Origin: Devosia enhydra
GTDB lineage: Bacteria; Pseudomonadota; Alphaproteobacteria; Rhizobiales; Devosiaceae
Direction of reading: 5' to 3'
NCBI RefSeq assembly: GCF_900119845.1
Contig: NZ_FPKU01000001.1
Coordinates: forward strand, 901,528 to 965,527
DNA length: 64,000 nt
In this document: piece by piece, positions 48,985 to 58,492 of the stretch
How positions within the stretch are numbered: the first letter of the stretch is position 1
How the letters are laid out: every line of letters starts with the position of its first letter
Position numbers and translations under genes: made by a program
The notes under the pieces: model-generated
The model's database searches: none
Told to the model about the DNA's origin: nothing
What the model saw: the letters and a program-made list of their open reading frames with translations, nothing else

Positions 48985-50313
48985 ATGAACCATCAGACAC
49001 CCAAGATCGGTCTGGTCAGCCTCGGCTGCCCGAAGGCCCTCGTCGACAGCGAGCGCATCCTGACCACCCTCAGGGCGCAGGGCTATGCCTTTTCGCGCGA
49101 TTATGAGGGCGCGGACATGGTGATCGTCAACACCTGCGGCTTTCTCGACAGCGCCAAGGCCGAGAGCCTTGAGGCCATCGGTGAGGCGCTGGCTGAAAAC
49201 GGCAAGGTCATCGTCACGGGCTGCCTCGGCGTCGAGGAAAGCCTGATTCGCGAGACCCATCCCTCCGTGCTTTCGGTCACCGGACCGCACCAGTATGAAG
49301 CCGTCGTCGCTGCGGTGCACCAGCATCTACCCCCGGTGCCCAATCGCTTCGTCGATCTCGTGCCCGAACAGGGCCTGCGGCTGACGCCCAAGCATTACGC
49401 CTATCTGAAGATTTCCGAAGGCTGCAACAATCGCTGCAGCTTCTGCATCATCCCGCAGATCCGCGGCGACCTTGCCTCGCGCCCTATTGCCAGCGTGCTT
49501 TACGAGGCCGAGCGACTGGTCAAGGCCGGCGTCAAGGAAATCCTGGTCATCTCGCAGGATACGAGCGCCTATGGCCTCGATCTGCGGTATGCGCCCTCGC
49601 CCTATCACGGGCGTCAGGTCGAGGCGCGGCTGCAGACCCTCGCCGAGGAGCTGGGCCAGCTCGATGCCTGGGTGCGGCTGCACTATGTCTACCCCTACCC
49701 GCATGTCGACGGCATCATTCCGTTGATGGCCGAGGGCAAGATCCTCCCCTATCTCGACATTCCCTTCCAGCATGCGGCGCCCTCGGTGCTCAAGGCGATG
49801 CGGCGGCCGGCCAATCAGGTCAAGACGCTCGACCGCATCAAGGCCTGGCGCGCCATCTGCCCCGATCTCGCCATCCGCTCGAACTTCATCGTCGGCTTCC
49901 CCGGCGAGACGGACGCGGATTTCGAGTTCCTGCTCGACTGGCTCGAAGAGGCCGAGATCGACCGCATCGGCTGCTTTGAATACGAGCCGGTGACCGGCGC
50001 CACCGCCAACGAACTCGAGGGCATCGTGCCCGACGAGGTGCGGCGGGAGCGCTATGAGCGGCTGATGGAAGTGGCGCAGGATATTTCTGCGCACAGGCTC
50101 TCGCAGCGTGTCGGCCGCACCATCGAGGCCCTCGTCGATGACGTTCGGCCCGCCGAGAACATCGCGCTCGCCCGTTCGCAGTGGGATGCGCCCGAGATCG
50201 ACGGGCAGGTCATCATCGCCAACGCCGCCGGCATCAAGCCCGGCGACATGGTGACGGTCACCGTCACGGGGTCGGACGAATACGACCTCTTTGCCACTCC
50301 GGTCGGTCGGTGA
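48985..50313 (+). CDS. rimO: Ribosomal protein uS12 methylthiotransferase RimO
   Basis: A 442-residue radical SAM enzyme that methylthiolates an aspartate of ribosomal protein uS12. The N-terminal cluster uses Cys15 ([15 protein letters not shown]), Cys51 and Cys80. The radical SAM cluster uses Cys147, Cys151 and Cys154 ([11 protein letters not shown]). A TRAM domain closes the protein. I start at MNHQTPK (48985) with GAGG upstream. Its stop overlaps the folP start (GTGA). Confidence 0.95.
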   Translation: MNHQTPKIGLVSLGCPKALVDSERILTTLRAQGYAFSRDYEGADMVIVNTCGFLDSAKAESLEAIGEALAENGKVIVTGCLGVEESLIRETHPSVLSVTGPHQYEAVVAAVHQHLPPVPNRFVDLVPEQGLRLTPKHYAYLKISEGCNNRCSFCIIPQIRGDLASRPIASVLYEAERLVKAGVKEILVISQDTSAYGLDLRYAPSPYHGRQVEARLQTLAEELGQLDAWVRLHYVYPYPHVDGIIPLMAEGKILPYLDIPFQHAAPSVLKAMRRPANQVKTLDRIKAWRAICPDLAIRSNFIVGFPGETDADFEFLLDWLEEAEIDRIGCFEYEPVTGATANELEGIVPDEVRRERYERLMEVAQDISAHRLSQRVGRTIEALVDDVRPAENIALARSQWDAPEIDGQVIIANAAGIKPGDMVTVTVTGSDEYDLFATPVGR

Positions 50314-51164
50314 CGCTGCCGCATAGCGCGCATCAGATCGCCCTGCCCCGTGGCCGCGTGCTCTCGCTGGGCGCGCGTCCCACGATCATGGGCATCCTCA
50401 ACCTCACGCCCGACAGCTTCTCTGATGGCGGGCAGCATGAGGGTGTCGATGCCGGCCTTGTCCATGCCGCGGCGATGGTCGCCGAAGGCGCCGACATTCT
50501 CGACATAGGCGGCGAGAGCACCCGACCCGGGGCCACGCTGGTCCCCGTCCAGGATGAACTCGATCGGGTCGTGCCAGCGCTGCTGGCCCTGCGCGCCTCC
50601 GGCATGACCCTGCCGATTTCCATCGACACCTACAAACCGCTCGTGGCCCATCAGGCGCTCGAGGCCGGCGCCGACATCATCAACGATGTCCACGGCCTGC
50701 AGCGCGCGCCGGAAATGGCGGAAATCGCTGCCCTTTTCGGCGCACCGGTCATCGTCATGCACTGGGATGAAAAGCGCGATCCCGCGCGCGATATCATGTC
50801 CGCCATACTGGCATTCTTCGAGCGGTCGCTGCGCATCGCCGAGGCGGCGGGGCTTGAGCGCGACAAGCTCATCCTCGATCCCGGGTTCGGCTTCGGCAAA
50901 TCGCTGGACGAGAACTACGCCATCCTGCGCCGGCTGGGCGAACTGCATGTGCTGGGGCTGCCGGTGCTTGCCGGCACCTCTCGCAAGTCGATGATCGGCC
51001 GACTGCTCGACAAGCCCACCGACCAGCGGCTTTCGGGCACACTTGCGACATCCGTCATTGCCTATGGCGCGGGCGCGCATATCTTCCGCGTGCATGACGT
51101 GGCAGCCAACCGCGATGCGTTGCGCGTCGCTCACGCGACGGCTTACGGATTAGAGGGAGCTTGA
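50310..51164 (+). CDS. folP: Dihydropteroate synthase
   Basis: A 284-residue TIM-barrel enzyme joining p-aminobenzoate to the pterin pyrophosphate. It shows [45 protein letters not shown] and IINDVHG. It is the target class of sulfonamides. The start is GTG at 50310, overlapping the rimO stop, and folB follows after four bases. Confidence 0.96.
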   Translation: MTLPHSAHQIALPRGRVLSLGARPTIMGILNLTPDSFSDGGQHEGVDAGLVHAAAMVAEGADILDIGGESTRPGATLVPVQDELDRVVPALLALRASGMTLPISIDTYKPLVAHQALEAGADIINDVHGLQRAPEMAEIAALFGAPVIVMHWDEKRDPARDIMSAILAFFERSLRIAEAAGLERDKLILDPGFGFGKSLDENYAILRRLGELHVLGLPVLAGTSRKSMIGRLLDKPTDQRLSGTLATSVIAYGAGAHIFRVHDVAANRDALRVAHATAYGLEGA

Positions 51165-51168
51165 GCCC

Positions 51169-51558
51169 ATGGACAAGGCGTTCGACGGCGACCGCATCAT
51201 TCTCACCGATCTGGGCTTTTACGGCTATCATGGTCTGATGATCGAGGAGAACAGGCTCGGCCAGCGGTTTTTCATCGATCTCACCTGCGGGGTCGATCTG
51301 GCCGAGCCGGCGCGAACCGACCATGTCGGGGCCACCATCTCCTATGCCGAAATCTACGACGTGGTGCGCGTGGCCTTCGACGAAAAGCGCTTCAAGCTCA
51401 TCGAAGCGCTCGGCCAGCACATCGTCGACCGGCTGTTCGCGGCCTTCCCCTCGATTCGCTGGGTCCAGATCCGCGTCCGCAAGCCGGAGGCGCCGATCGC
51501 CATGGTGCGGGGCGAGGCTGCCATAGAACTGCACCGCCATCGGGTGGATGCCGCTTGA
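51169..51558 (+). CDS. folB: Dihydroneopterin aldolase
   Basis: A 129-residue FolB: RIILTDLGFYGYHGLMIEEN with the N-terminal pterin-binding segment, LGQRFFIDLTCGVDL, and the catalytic lysine region RVRKPEAPI near the end. It makes 6-hydroxymethyl-dihydropterin for FolK. GGGAG precedes ATG 51169, and its stop overlaps the folK start. Confidence 0.94.
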   Translation: MDKAFDGDRIILTDLGFYGYHGLMIEENRLGQRFFIDLTCGVDLAEPARTDHVGATISYAEIYDVVRVAFDEKRFKLIEALGQHIVDRLFAAFPSIRWVQIRVRKPEAPIAMVRGEAAIELHRHRVDAA

Positions 51559-51992
51559 GCCGCGCCTATCTCGGGCTGGGCGCCAATATCGGAGACCCCG
51601 CGGCCCAGTTGGCTGAAGCCCGCAGGCGCATTGCAGCGCTGCCCGGCACCGCCATCGTCGCGCTCTCCGATGAAATCGCGACGCCGGCCTGGGGCAAGAC
51701 CGACCAGCCGGATTTTCTCAACCAGGTCGTGGCGATCGACACCAGCCTTCCCCCGCACCGATTGCTCGAAGCCTGCCTCGAAATCGAGCACGTCATGGGC
51801 CGGGTGCGCATCGAACGCTGGGGTCCACGCCTCATCGATATCGACATCATCGCCTATGATCGTCTGGTGCTTGCCGACCCCCGGCTGACCCTGCCCCATC
51901 CGCACGCGGCGGCGCGGGCTTTCGTCATCGATCCGCTCCGGCAGGTCGCTCCCGACATTGCCGACTGGATTGCCGCGCAAAACCGGGCCTGA
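51555..51992 (+). CDS. folK: 2-amino-4-hydroxy-6-hydroxymethyldihydropteridine pyrophosphokinase
   Basis: A 145-residue HPPK. It begins RAYLGLGANIGDP and has QPDFLNQVVAID, EHVMGRVRIERWGPRLIDID with the metal-binding Asp pair, and LTLPHPHAAARAFV. The start is TTG at 51555, overlapping the folB stop as TTGA, so folP-folB-folK is tightly coupled. It converges on rpsI, and the hairpin at 52016-52053 lies between them. Confidence 0.94.
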   Translation: MSRAYLGLGANIGDPAAQLAEARRRIAALPGTAIVALSDEIATPAWGKTDQPDFLNQVVAIDTSLPPHRLLEACLEIEHVMGRVRIERWGPRLIDIDIIAYDRLVLADPRLTLPHPHAAARAFVIDPLRQVAPDIADWIAAQNRA

Positions 51993-52015
51993 GGGCGTTC
52001 CACCCACCACACCGC

Positions 52016-52053
52016 CTCAAAAGCAAAAGGGCCGGCCCGCAGGCCAGCCCTTT
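52016..52053 (-). terminator. Rho-independent terminator of the rplM-rpsI operon
   Basis: AAGGGCCGGC (52027-52036) pairs with GCCAGCCCTT (52043-52052) apart from one mismatch. The minus-strand transcript then runs into TTTTGCTTTTG. It is 23 bases past the rpsI stop and may also end the convergent fol operon. Confidence 0.8.
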
Positions 52054-52075
52054 CGAAACGTTTGGAAAGCGCTGA

Positions 52076-52558
52076 TCAGCGCTTGGAGAACTGGAAGGAC
52101 CGACGGGCCTTGGCGCGACCGTACTTTTTGCGCTCGACCACGCGGCTGTCGCGGGTCAGGAAGCCACCCTTCTTGAGCACGGCGCGAAGCTCGGGCTCGA
52201 AATGGGTGAGCGCCTGCGAAATGCCATGGCGCAGCGCGCCGGCCTGGCCGGAAAGACCGCCGCCCGACACGGTGGCGACCACGTCATACTGGTCGACGCG
52301 CGAGGCCGCCACGATCGGCTGCTGCAGGATCATCTGCAGAACCGGGCGGGCGAAGAAGGCATCGTAGTCCTTGCCATTGACGGTGATCTTGCCGTTGCCC
52401 GGCTTGATCCAAACGCGTGCAATGGCGTTCTTGCGCTTGCCGGTGGCATAGGCACGGCCCTGGTCGTCGAGCTTCTGCACATGCACGGGCGCGTCATTGG
52501 CCGCGCTGACGGTCGCGACGCTGCCCAGATCTTCGAGGGAGGAGATGATCTCGGCCAT
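52076..52558 (-). CDS. rpsI: 30S ribosomal protein uS9
   Basis: A 160-residue uS9 with an alphaproteobacterial N-terminal extension of about 30 residues. The core starts [20 protein letters not shown] and ends in the classic basic tail [17 protein letters not shown], which reaches the P-site. The start overlaps the rplM stop by one base (TAATG). Confidence 0.97.
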   Translation of the reverse strand: MAEIISSLEDLGSVATVSAANDAPVHVQKLDDQGRAYATGKRKNAIARVWIKPGNGKITVNGKDYDAFFARPVLQMILQQPIVAASRVDQYDVVATVSGGGLSGQAGALRHGISQALTHFEPELRAVLKKGGFLTRDSRVVERKKYGRAKARRSFQFSKR

Positions 52559-53022
52559 TACTGAGCCCTGACATTCTTGGTGTTGAAGGACGCGACGTCG
52601 ATCTTCTGGGGCTGCTGGGCCTCATGCGGATGCTCGGCACCGGCATAGACGCGCAGATTCTTGAGCTGGGCGCGCGACAGCGGGCCACCCGGCAGCATGC
52701 GGCGCACGGCGTTCTCGAGCACGCGCTCGGGGAAGCGGCCTTCGAGCAGCTGGCGCTGCGTGCGGCCCTTGATGCCGCCCGGATGATTGGTGTGCCAGTA
52801 GAAGACGCGCTGGTCGAGCTTGCGGCCCGTCAGCTTGACCTTGTCGGCATTGATCACGACGACATTGTCGCCCATGTCCATATGCGGGGTGAAGGTCGGC
52901 AGGTGCTTGCCGCGCAGGCGCATGGCGATGATCGAGGCCACACGGCCCACCACCAGGTCGGTGGCATCGATCAACACCCACTTCTTGCTGATCTCGCTCG
53001 GTTTGGCCGAGTAGGTGCTCAT
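52558..53022 (-). CDS. rplM: 50S ribosomal protein uL13
   Basis: A 154-residue uL13: [52 protein letters not shown], and the C-terminal [16 protein letters not shown]. The start is MSTYSAK at 53022 with AAGGAA upstream. It leads the conserved rplM-rpsI operon. Confidence 0.97.
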   Translation of the reverse strand: MSTYSAKPSEISKKWVLIDATDLVVGRVASIIAMRLRGKHLPTFTPHMDMGDNVVVINADKVKLTGRKLDQRVFYWHTNHPGGIKGRTQRQLLEGRFPERVLENAVRRMLPGGPLSRAQLKNLRVYAGAEHPHEAQQPQKIDVASFNTKNVRAQ

Positions 53023-53077
53023 GCTTGTGGTTCCTTGGAAAGTCTGAAGGATGCCGGAACATCCCCTGTTCGGCGCC

Positions 53078-53106
53078 CGTCTAGACGCTCCGAAGGAACC
53101 CGTCAA
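53078..53106 (-). promoter_or_regulatory. Probable housekeeping promoter of rplM-rpsI
   Basis: On the minus strand TTGACG (53106-53101) is followed after 16-17 bases by CTAGAC/TAGACG (53084-53078), close to the alphaproteobacterial CTTGAC-N17-CTATAT pattern. It lies about 56 bases before the rplM start. GTCTAGAC at 53079-53086 is itself a palindrome, which may be chance. Confidence 0.45.
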
Positions 53107-53157
53107 GCATGTTTTAATTCCGCTGCGTTATCAATCACTTACAAGCGCGGTATGATA

Positions 53158-54213
53158 TTACCGCCGCGTAAGGTCCGCAACATACAGTGTAACGAGCCCC
53201 AGCAGCATGAAGGCCAGAACCTGATGCCCGAGCGCCATCCAGATTGGCACCGACATCAGCAGCGTTCCGATGCCCAGAGCCGCCTGCAGGATGGTGATGA
53301 CGCCGATACGCGGCAGCCAGCCATGAACGCCCGAAAATCCGCCCGTCCGGCTGCGCAGAAACAGTAGCAGCGCGATATAGGCCAGAATGCCATAGGCCAG
53401 CATGCGGTGGATGAACTGCACCGTGAGGTTGTTCTCGAACACATTGCGCCAGGCCGGATCCATCACCCAGAGGCCATTGGGGATGATGGCGCCGTCCATC
53501 AGCGGCCAGGTGTTGTAGCCCATGCCGGCGTCGAGCCCGGCAACCAGACCACCCCAGAACAGCTGCACGAGAATGGCGATGCCCAGCACCACCACCGGCC
53601 AGGCCCCGCGCTCATCGGCATGCACGAGCTTGGGCCGCTCCAGCCGGCGCGCCACCCAGACGATGGCGCAGAACAGCAAGGATGCGGCACTCAGATGCGT
53701 CGCCAGCCGATACTGGCTCACCGAGGTGAGCTCCGTCAGCCCCGACGAAACCATCCACCAGCCGAGAAATCCCTGGAAGCCGCCCAAAAGAAAGAGCCCG
53801 CCCAAGGGCAGCGCGAGATCGCGCGAGAGCCGACCCTGCGCGAGGAAAACCAGGAACGGCACCGCAAAGGCCACGCCGAGGAAACGGCCCAGGAACCGGT
53901 GCGCCCATTCCCACCAGAAGATGTACTTGAAGTCGTCAAGCGTCATCCAGGAGTTGAGCAGCGTGTATTGCGGGATCTGCTTGTAGGCTTCGAACTCGGC
54001 CTGCCAGTCGGCATCGCTGAGCGGCGGAATCGTGCCCGACAGCGGCCGCCACGAAGTGATCGAAAGCCCCGATTCGGTGAGGCGCGTCGCCCCGCCCACC
54101 ACCACCATCAGCAGCACGAGCCCGGCCATCACCCAGAGCCAGATGCGCACGGGCCTCAACCTGTCCGCTCTTAGAGTGTGGTGAAGGCTGGTATCGGCGG
54201 CAATGCTGGTCAT
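53158..54213 (-). CDS. ctaA: Heme A synthase (COX15/CtaA)
   Basis: A 351-residue protein with eight membrane helices that oxidises heme O to heme A for cytochrome aa3 oxidase. Marks are VVVGGATRLTESGLSITSWRP, the helix region EWAHRFLGRFLG with a heme-ligating His, GFQGFLGWWMVSSGL, and VQFIHRMLAYGILAYIALLL. I choose ATG 54213 with GGAG upstream over the ATG 12 bases earlier. It is the only respiratory oxidase gene in the window. Confidence 0.94.
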   Translation of the reverse strand: MTSIAADTSLHHTLRADRLRPVRIWLWVMAGLVLLMVVVGGATRLTESGLSITSWRPLSGTIPPLSDADWQAEFEAYKQIPQYTLLNSWMTLDDFKYIFWWEWAHRFLGRFLGVAFAVPFLVFLAQGRLSRDLALPLGGLFLLGGFQGFLGWWMVSSGLTELTSVSQYRLATHLSAASLLFCAIVWVARRLERPKLVHADERGAWPVVVLGIAILVQLFWGGLVAGLDAGMGYNTWPLMDGAIIPNGLWVMDPAWRNVFENNLTVQFIHRMLAYGILAYIALLLFLRSRTGGFSGVHGWLPRIGVITILQAALGIGTLLMSVPIWMALGHQVLAFMLLGLVTLYVADLTRR

Positions 54214-54387
54214 GGGCGGCTCCATGCGGCGAAATCAGGTCGCGATGACGCATTCCGGCACGCTGCGCGGACTGCTAGAGCGTGTTGGTCGCGGGCGACG
54301 GCGCAGATCGAATGCGCTTGCCGACGTGGCTCTAGGCCTCCATACGCAGGGAGGCAAGGTTAGAGATTGCCGCAGGCTGGTGATGTG

Positions 54388-54591
54388 ATGACGCAGCGCA
54401 ACCGCAAGCTTTTCGGCACCATCCTGATGGTGCTGCTGATCGTGGTCTATTCGGCGCTCGCGACGGCTCTCTACCTGGCGCTGTTCACCGGCGCGCCGCC
54501 ATGGGTGCTGATCCTCTATTTCGCGATCGCCGGCCTCGGCTGGGGCATCCCGGCTGCCGGGATCATCCGCTTCATGGCACGCCCCGACTGA
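54388..54591 (+). CDS. DUF2842 family small membrane protein
   Basis: A 67-residue protein with two membrane helices (TILMVLLIVVYSALATALYLAL and VLILYFAIAGLGWGIPAAGII) and the N-terminal QRNRKLFGT typical of DUF2842, an alphaproteobacterial family. The function is unknown. Its last 20 bases overlap the convergent polysaccharide deacetylase gene. The 174 bases upstream, back to ctaA, hold no convincing gene. Confidence 0.8.
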   Translation: MTQRNRKLFGTILMVLLIVVYSALATALYLALFTGAPPWVLILYFAIAGLGWGIPAAGIIRFMARPD

Positions 54592-55621
54592 TCGCAGGGT
54601 CCTTGTCCATCAGCGAAAAGAGCGCGCCTGTCGCCAGCACTTCCACATGCCGCCGCTGCTGGAAGAGCCCGTTGAGCGAGATGCGCGGCAGCGAGGTCAG
54701 CCTGTCTTTGTGGCGCGCGTAAATCCCGCCGGGTCGCGTCGTCACCGCGGTCTTGAGCCCGAGCGCCTCCGCCATCGCATATTCCCTCTCCCCGGCCGCG
54801 ACGGCGCTGCCGATGGGGTAGGAGAAATGCTCCGGCGCCCGGCCGAACTGCGCCTTGAGGATGGCGATCGACTGCGCCATCTCGTTGCGCGCTTCCGATG
54901 CGCTCAAAAGCGCGAGTTCAGCGTGGTTGACCGTATGCGCCCCGAGCGTGCACAGCGGCTCCTCGGCAAAGGTCGCGAGCGCGCCCCAATCCATGATGAG
55001 ACTGCGGCAATGGGCCGTGAGATCGAAGCCATATCCCTCGGCAAACGCGGCCATCGCTTCGGCGCGGCGCGGCTCGGGCAGACTGCGCAGATGGGCATAG
55101 ATCGCCGCAAACGCCGCCCCCTTCTCCTGATGGGTCGCACTTGGCAACTCGTCGCTGCCGAACCGCACATGCGGCTGGGCCGCCACGATATCTTCGAGCG
55201 CCTGCCACCACACCTGCCCGACCCCATCGACGAATGCCGTCGGAACATAGAGCGTGAACGGGCAGCGCTGGCGTCGCAGTATCGGCAGCGCGTGGACGAG
55301 CGTGTCACGATAGGCATCGTCAAAGGTGAAGGAGACGAAGGGCCGCTGGGGCCTCGGCGCCCCGATACGCACCACAGCCTCATCAAGACTGACGGTCTCG
55401 AAGCCCAGCGCCCGCACTCGGCTGATCACGTAGTCGAGATAGTCCGGCGTGACCTGGAGGATGTCATTGGGCGAAAACGCTGCCGGCGGGTCCGGCAGCA
55501 CGCGATGAAGCGTGAAGATGATACCCCGGCACGAGGATGCCCGCCGGATCAGATGCGTGATCTGGCTGGCCCAGAGCAGGTCGAATGCCGCAGCGAAAGC
55601 CCGGTAGCGCCAGCCCCTCAC
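54572..55621 (-). CDS. Polysaccharide deacetylase (NodB homology domain)
   Basis: A 349-residue CE4-type enzyme. Motif 1 is SFTFDDAYRD with Asp101/Asp102, and motif 2 is GAHTVNHAEL with metal ligands His229/His233. It has no clear signal peptide, so it probably acts in the cytoplasm or at the inner face. It starts at GTG 55621, directly after the stop of the Wzz/GumC-like gene. Its place in the locus suggests it trims acetyl groups from the exported polysaccharide or a precursor. Confidence 0.85.
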   Translation of the reverse strand: MRGWRYRAFAAAFDLLWASQITHLIRRASSCRGIIFTLHRVLPDPPAAFSPNDILQVTPDYLDYVISRVRALGFETVSLDEAVVRIGAPRPQRPFVSFTFDDAYRDTLVHALPILRRQRCPFTLYVPTAFVDGVGQVWWQALEDIVAAQPHVRFGSDELPSATHQEKGAAFAAIYAHLRSLPEPRRAEAMAAFAEGYGFDLTAHCRSLIMDWGALATFAEEPLCTLGAHTVNHAELALLSASEARNEMAQSIAILKAQFGRAPEHFSYPIGSAVAAGEREYAMAEALGLKTAVTTRPGGIYARHKDRLTSLPRISLNGLFQQRRHVEVLATGALFSLMDKDPAISRGVP

Positions 55622-57769
55622 TCACGCAGTCTCGGCGCTGTCGGGCGGCGAAACGATCTGCGCCCCGGCAAAGCCGAGCGCCTCGGCCTCCTCGGTCGCC
55701 GCCTCGATCGGCAGGCGATCCTCGCGATCGCGCGAGACCAGCACCAGCCTGCAATCGATGCCGGCAAACACCGCGAGGCTCGAGGCAAGGCTCAGCCGGC
55801 CTGTCGAGACGATCACGACCTCATAGAGATCCGAAAGCGCCTCGATGAGCGTCAGCGGCTTCATCGAGCGGCGCTCGAGCTTGCGGATGGTGCCCCATGG
55901 CACATTGGCGAGCCCGTCATGAACCTTGTGAACCACGTCCCCGAAGCTCGATCCGTCCGAGGCGAGGTCGGTCAGCCCCGCCGCCCCAGTGACTTGACCG
56001 CTGCCGGCATCGACGGTCACCACGCTGAGCCCCCGCGCCGTGGCGTCGGCAGCCAGCTTTTCCGACACGAGCCGGCAATCGGCCTCGTCCTCGACGCCCG
56101 CCAGCACGATGACGCGGGCGCGGCCGAGCGCGATATCGGCCGAAAGATTGCTGAGCGGCGTTCCCGCCTCGGCCTGTCGCGGACCGACATCGGCACGACG
56201 CAATTCGCTGACCGCTGCTGCGGCGGCCGCAGGCTGGGCGACCGCTGCCACAACCGGCGCTACCGACGCCCTATCCTGTGCCGGCGCTGACGCCACACTC
56301 TGGTCCACCATCTCGATGCGCCGCTCGGTGACCATTTCGGTTGGAGGATACGTCTCCGGCTGCGTCACCCGGGCGTAGGATCCGGGCGAGCGGCTGACAA
56401 GGGCGCGGCCGGACATCAGCTCGCCAAAGAGGATGCCACCCACCTGCAACATGATCGCGACGAAAGCGACGGCGCCCAGCGTAAGCCCGGTCTTGGGCGA
56501 AGCGGGTGTCACCGAAGGCGCCGCGATGGTCACGACACGCACGTCGGGCAGGATGGAATTGGATTCGGTGCGCGACAGCGCCTCGCGATAGCGCCCCAGA
56601 TAGCTTTCGAGCAGGTCGCGCTGCGCACGGGCCTCGCGCTCGAGCGCATCGAGCTGAACCGTGCTTTCGGTCGCCGTGGAGGCCGTGATCTTAACCCGGG
56701 CCAGGTCGTCGCGCAGCGATGCCTCGATATCGCCTTCCACCCGCGCCTCGGCGTCAAGCCCGGTGGCCACGCGGCGCGCTTCGGCAGCGATCTGCGCATT
56801 GACCTCGCCGATCTGCGCCCTCAGCGCCTGCATGGTCGGGTGGCTGTCGAGCAGCGTCGCGGAACGCTGGGCCAGCTCGGCCTGAAGATCGGCACGGTTC
56901 TGCGTCAGTTGCGCGATGATCGGGTTGGCGCGAATGTCGGTCACCCCGTCGATCGGCTGCCCCGATGCCAAGACGCTGCGGATCAGCGCTGCCCGGCTCG
57001 CGGCGTTGTTCTTGCGCTCCTGGGCGGCGTTGATCTGGTCCGAGATGGTGCTGAGCTGCTGGTCGGGCAAGCTCGTCTGGTTTGACCCCATGAAGAGATC
57101 GTTGCGGATGCGATATTGCGCGACGGCCGCCTCGGCCTCCTGCACGCGGGTGCGGAGTTTGGTGATCTCCTGCTCCAGCCAGCCCGAGGCTTCGGCAGTG
57201 TCGGCGAGCGTCAGATCGGCCCGGCGCTTGACATGGGCGTTGGCAATCGCATTGGCGAGCCGGGCCGCAAGCTGCGGATCCTCGGAGGTCACCGAGACCG
57301 AGATGATCGCCGAATCGCGTTCGCGCGACACGCTCAGCCGGTCGTAGAGATTGGAGAGCACCTGCTGGTCGATATTGCGCCGCTCGTCGGCACGCCCCAG
57401 CAGCCGCATCACGAAGCCGACCGGCGAGAAGCCGGCATCGGCAAATTCGGGCACCGTGCGCAGGTTCTCGCTGTCGATCACCGATAAAAGCGTGTCGCGC
57501 GAGCGGATGAGTTCGATCTGGCTCGACATCAGCGCCTCGGCGCTGATGCTGCTCTGCGGCGAGGCGCCGGTGAAGGCGTTCTGCCGCTGCTCGACCAGCA
57601 CGCCCGCCGAGCTTTCATAGAGCCGCGGCATCAGCATCAGGATGACGAAGGTGATGACGAGCAGCGCCACCGTTACCACGATCACCCGCAGCCAACGCGA
57701 CAGCACCGCCCTCAGCAGCTCGGCAATGTCGACCCGGACATCCGAGTCGTCGGCGGTATTGGCGGTCAT
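55622..57769 (-). CDS. Wzz/GumC-type polysaccharide chain-length and export protein with degenerate kinase-like C-terminus
   Basis: A 715-residue inner-membrane protein. The N-terminal Wzz domain has helix 1 at about 29-50 (WLRVIVVTVALLVITFVILML). Long periplasmic coiled coils follow (about 175-400). The second helix is near 440-460 (GLTLGAVAFVAIMLQVGGIL). The C-terminal about 180 residues resemble a BY-kinase fold (VIVLAGVEDEADCRLVSEKL, LYEVVIVSTGRL) but lack a GxxxxGKT/S P-loop and a tyrosine-rich tail. It would polymerise with the Wza-like protein to export polysaccharide. AGGAG precedes ATG 57769. Confidence 0.88.
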   Translation of the reverse strand: MTANTADDSDVRVDIAELLRAVLSRWLRVIVVTVALLVITFVILMLMPRLYESSAGVLVEQRQNAFTGASPQSSISAEALMSSQIELIRSRDTLLSVIDSENLRTVPEFADAGFSPVGFVMRLLGRADERRNIDQQVLSNLYDRLSVSRERDSAIISVSVTSEDPQLAARLANAIANAHVKRRADLTLADTAEASGWLEQEITKLRTRVQEAEAAVAQYRIRNDLFMGSNQTSLPDQQLSTISDQINAAQERKNNAASRAALIRSVLASGQPIDGVTDIRANPIIAQLTQNRADLQAELAQRSATLLDSHPTMQALRAQIGEVNAQIAAEARRVATGLDAEARVEGDIEASLRDDLARVKITASTATESTVQLDALEREARAQRDLLESYLGRYREALSRTESNSILPDVRVVTIAAPSVTPASPKTGLTLGAVAFVAIMLQVGGILFGELMSGRALVSRSPGSYARVTQPETYPPTEMVTERRIEMVDQSVASAPAQDRASVAPVVAAVAQPAAAAAAVSELRRADVGPRQAEAGTPLSNLSADIALGRARVIVLAGVEDEADCRLVSEKLAADATARGLSVVTVDAGSGQVTGAAGLTDLASDGSSFGDVVHKVHDGLANVPWGTIRKLERRSMKPLTLIEALSDLYEVVIVSTGRLSLASSLAVFAGIDCRLVLVSRDREDRLPIEAATEEAEALGFAGAQIVSPPDSAETA

Positions 57770-57931
57770 GGGCTGCTCCTGCTCCCCATGTCTATGCGCC
57801 AGCATGGTAAGAATTCGGTTAAGGCCCTCTTCGGAGAGCCGCACATTGCGACGACGGCTCCCTGGACTAGGGGATTGTTAACCACGTCGGTCCACAATGC
57901 CGATCATTGCAATTGGATCGGAACAGCTGTC

Positions 57932-58489
57932 GTGACGCGTTGGCGCAAGGCCCTGGCTGCCCTTTTTCTCGTTACGCTTTCGGGCTGCGCCCTGAGCCCG
58001 CGGCCTGCTACCTATCCGGTCGAGGTCAAGGGCCCCTACACGCTCGATACCGGCGACGTCGTGCGCGTGTCCGTCTATGGCGAGGAAAGCCTTTCGACCA
58101 CCTACAAGGTCGAGGATACGGGCGCCATTTCCGTGCCGCTGGTCGGAGTCGTACCGGTGCGCGGCTCGACGACCCAACAGGCAGGCGCCCGGCTTGCGGC
58201 GGCGCTGGCCAACGGCTTCCTGCGTAATCCGAATGTCGCGGTCGAAATCGATACCTACCGGCCCTTTTTCATCCAGGGCGCCGTGCGCAATGGCGGGCAG
58301 TTTCCCTATGTCTACGGCATGACGGTGCGCGCCGCGATCAGCACGGCGGGCGGCTTTTCCGACACCGCCGATCGCAGCAAGGCCATCCTCTATCGCCGCT
58401 CGGGCAGCGAAATGTCCAAGGGCGGCGTCGAGCTCGATTTCCCCATCTATCCCGGCGATACCATCGTCGTGCAGGAACGCTGGTTCTAG
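57932..58489 (+). CDS. Wza/ExoF-type polysaccharide export lipoprotein
   Basis: A 185-residue outer-membrane-type protein with a lipoprotein signal (lipobox LSGC, about residue 19). The Poly_export domain begins YTLDTGDVVRVSVYGEESLS, and a SLBB-like β-grasp part follows (VRNGGQFPYVYGMTVRAAI). It is shorter than E. coli Wza and lacks the extra ring domains, like rhizobial ExoF. The start is GTG 57932, with only a weak ribosome site. It is divergent from the Wzz/GumC-like gene across 162 bases that probably contain both promoters. Confidence 0.9.
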   Translation: MTRWRKALAALFLVTLSGCALSPRPATYPVEVKGPYTLDTGDVVRVSVYGEESLSTTYKVEDTGAISVPLVGVVPVRGSTTQQAGARLAAALANGFLRNPNVAVEIDTYRPFFIQGAVRNGGQFPYVYGMTVRAAISTAGGFSDTADRSKAILYRRSGSEMSKGGVELDFPIYPGDTIVVQERWF

Positions 58490-58492
58490 GAG

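Noticed and set aside
54226-54387. Short frames in the gap between ctaA and the DUF2842 gene
   Set aside because: Arg-rich, without a ribosome site or coherent features; treated as non-coding.
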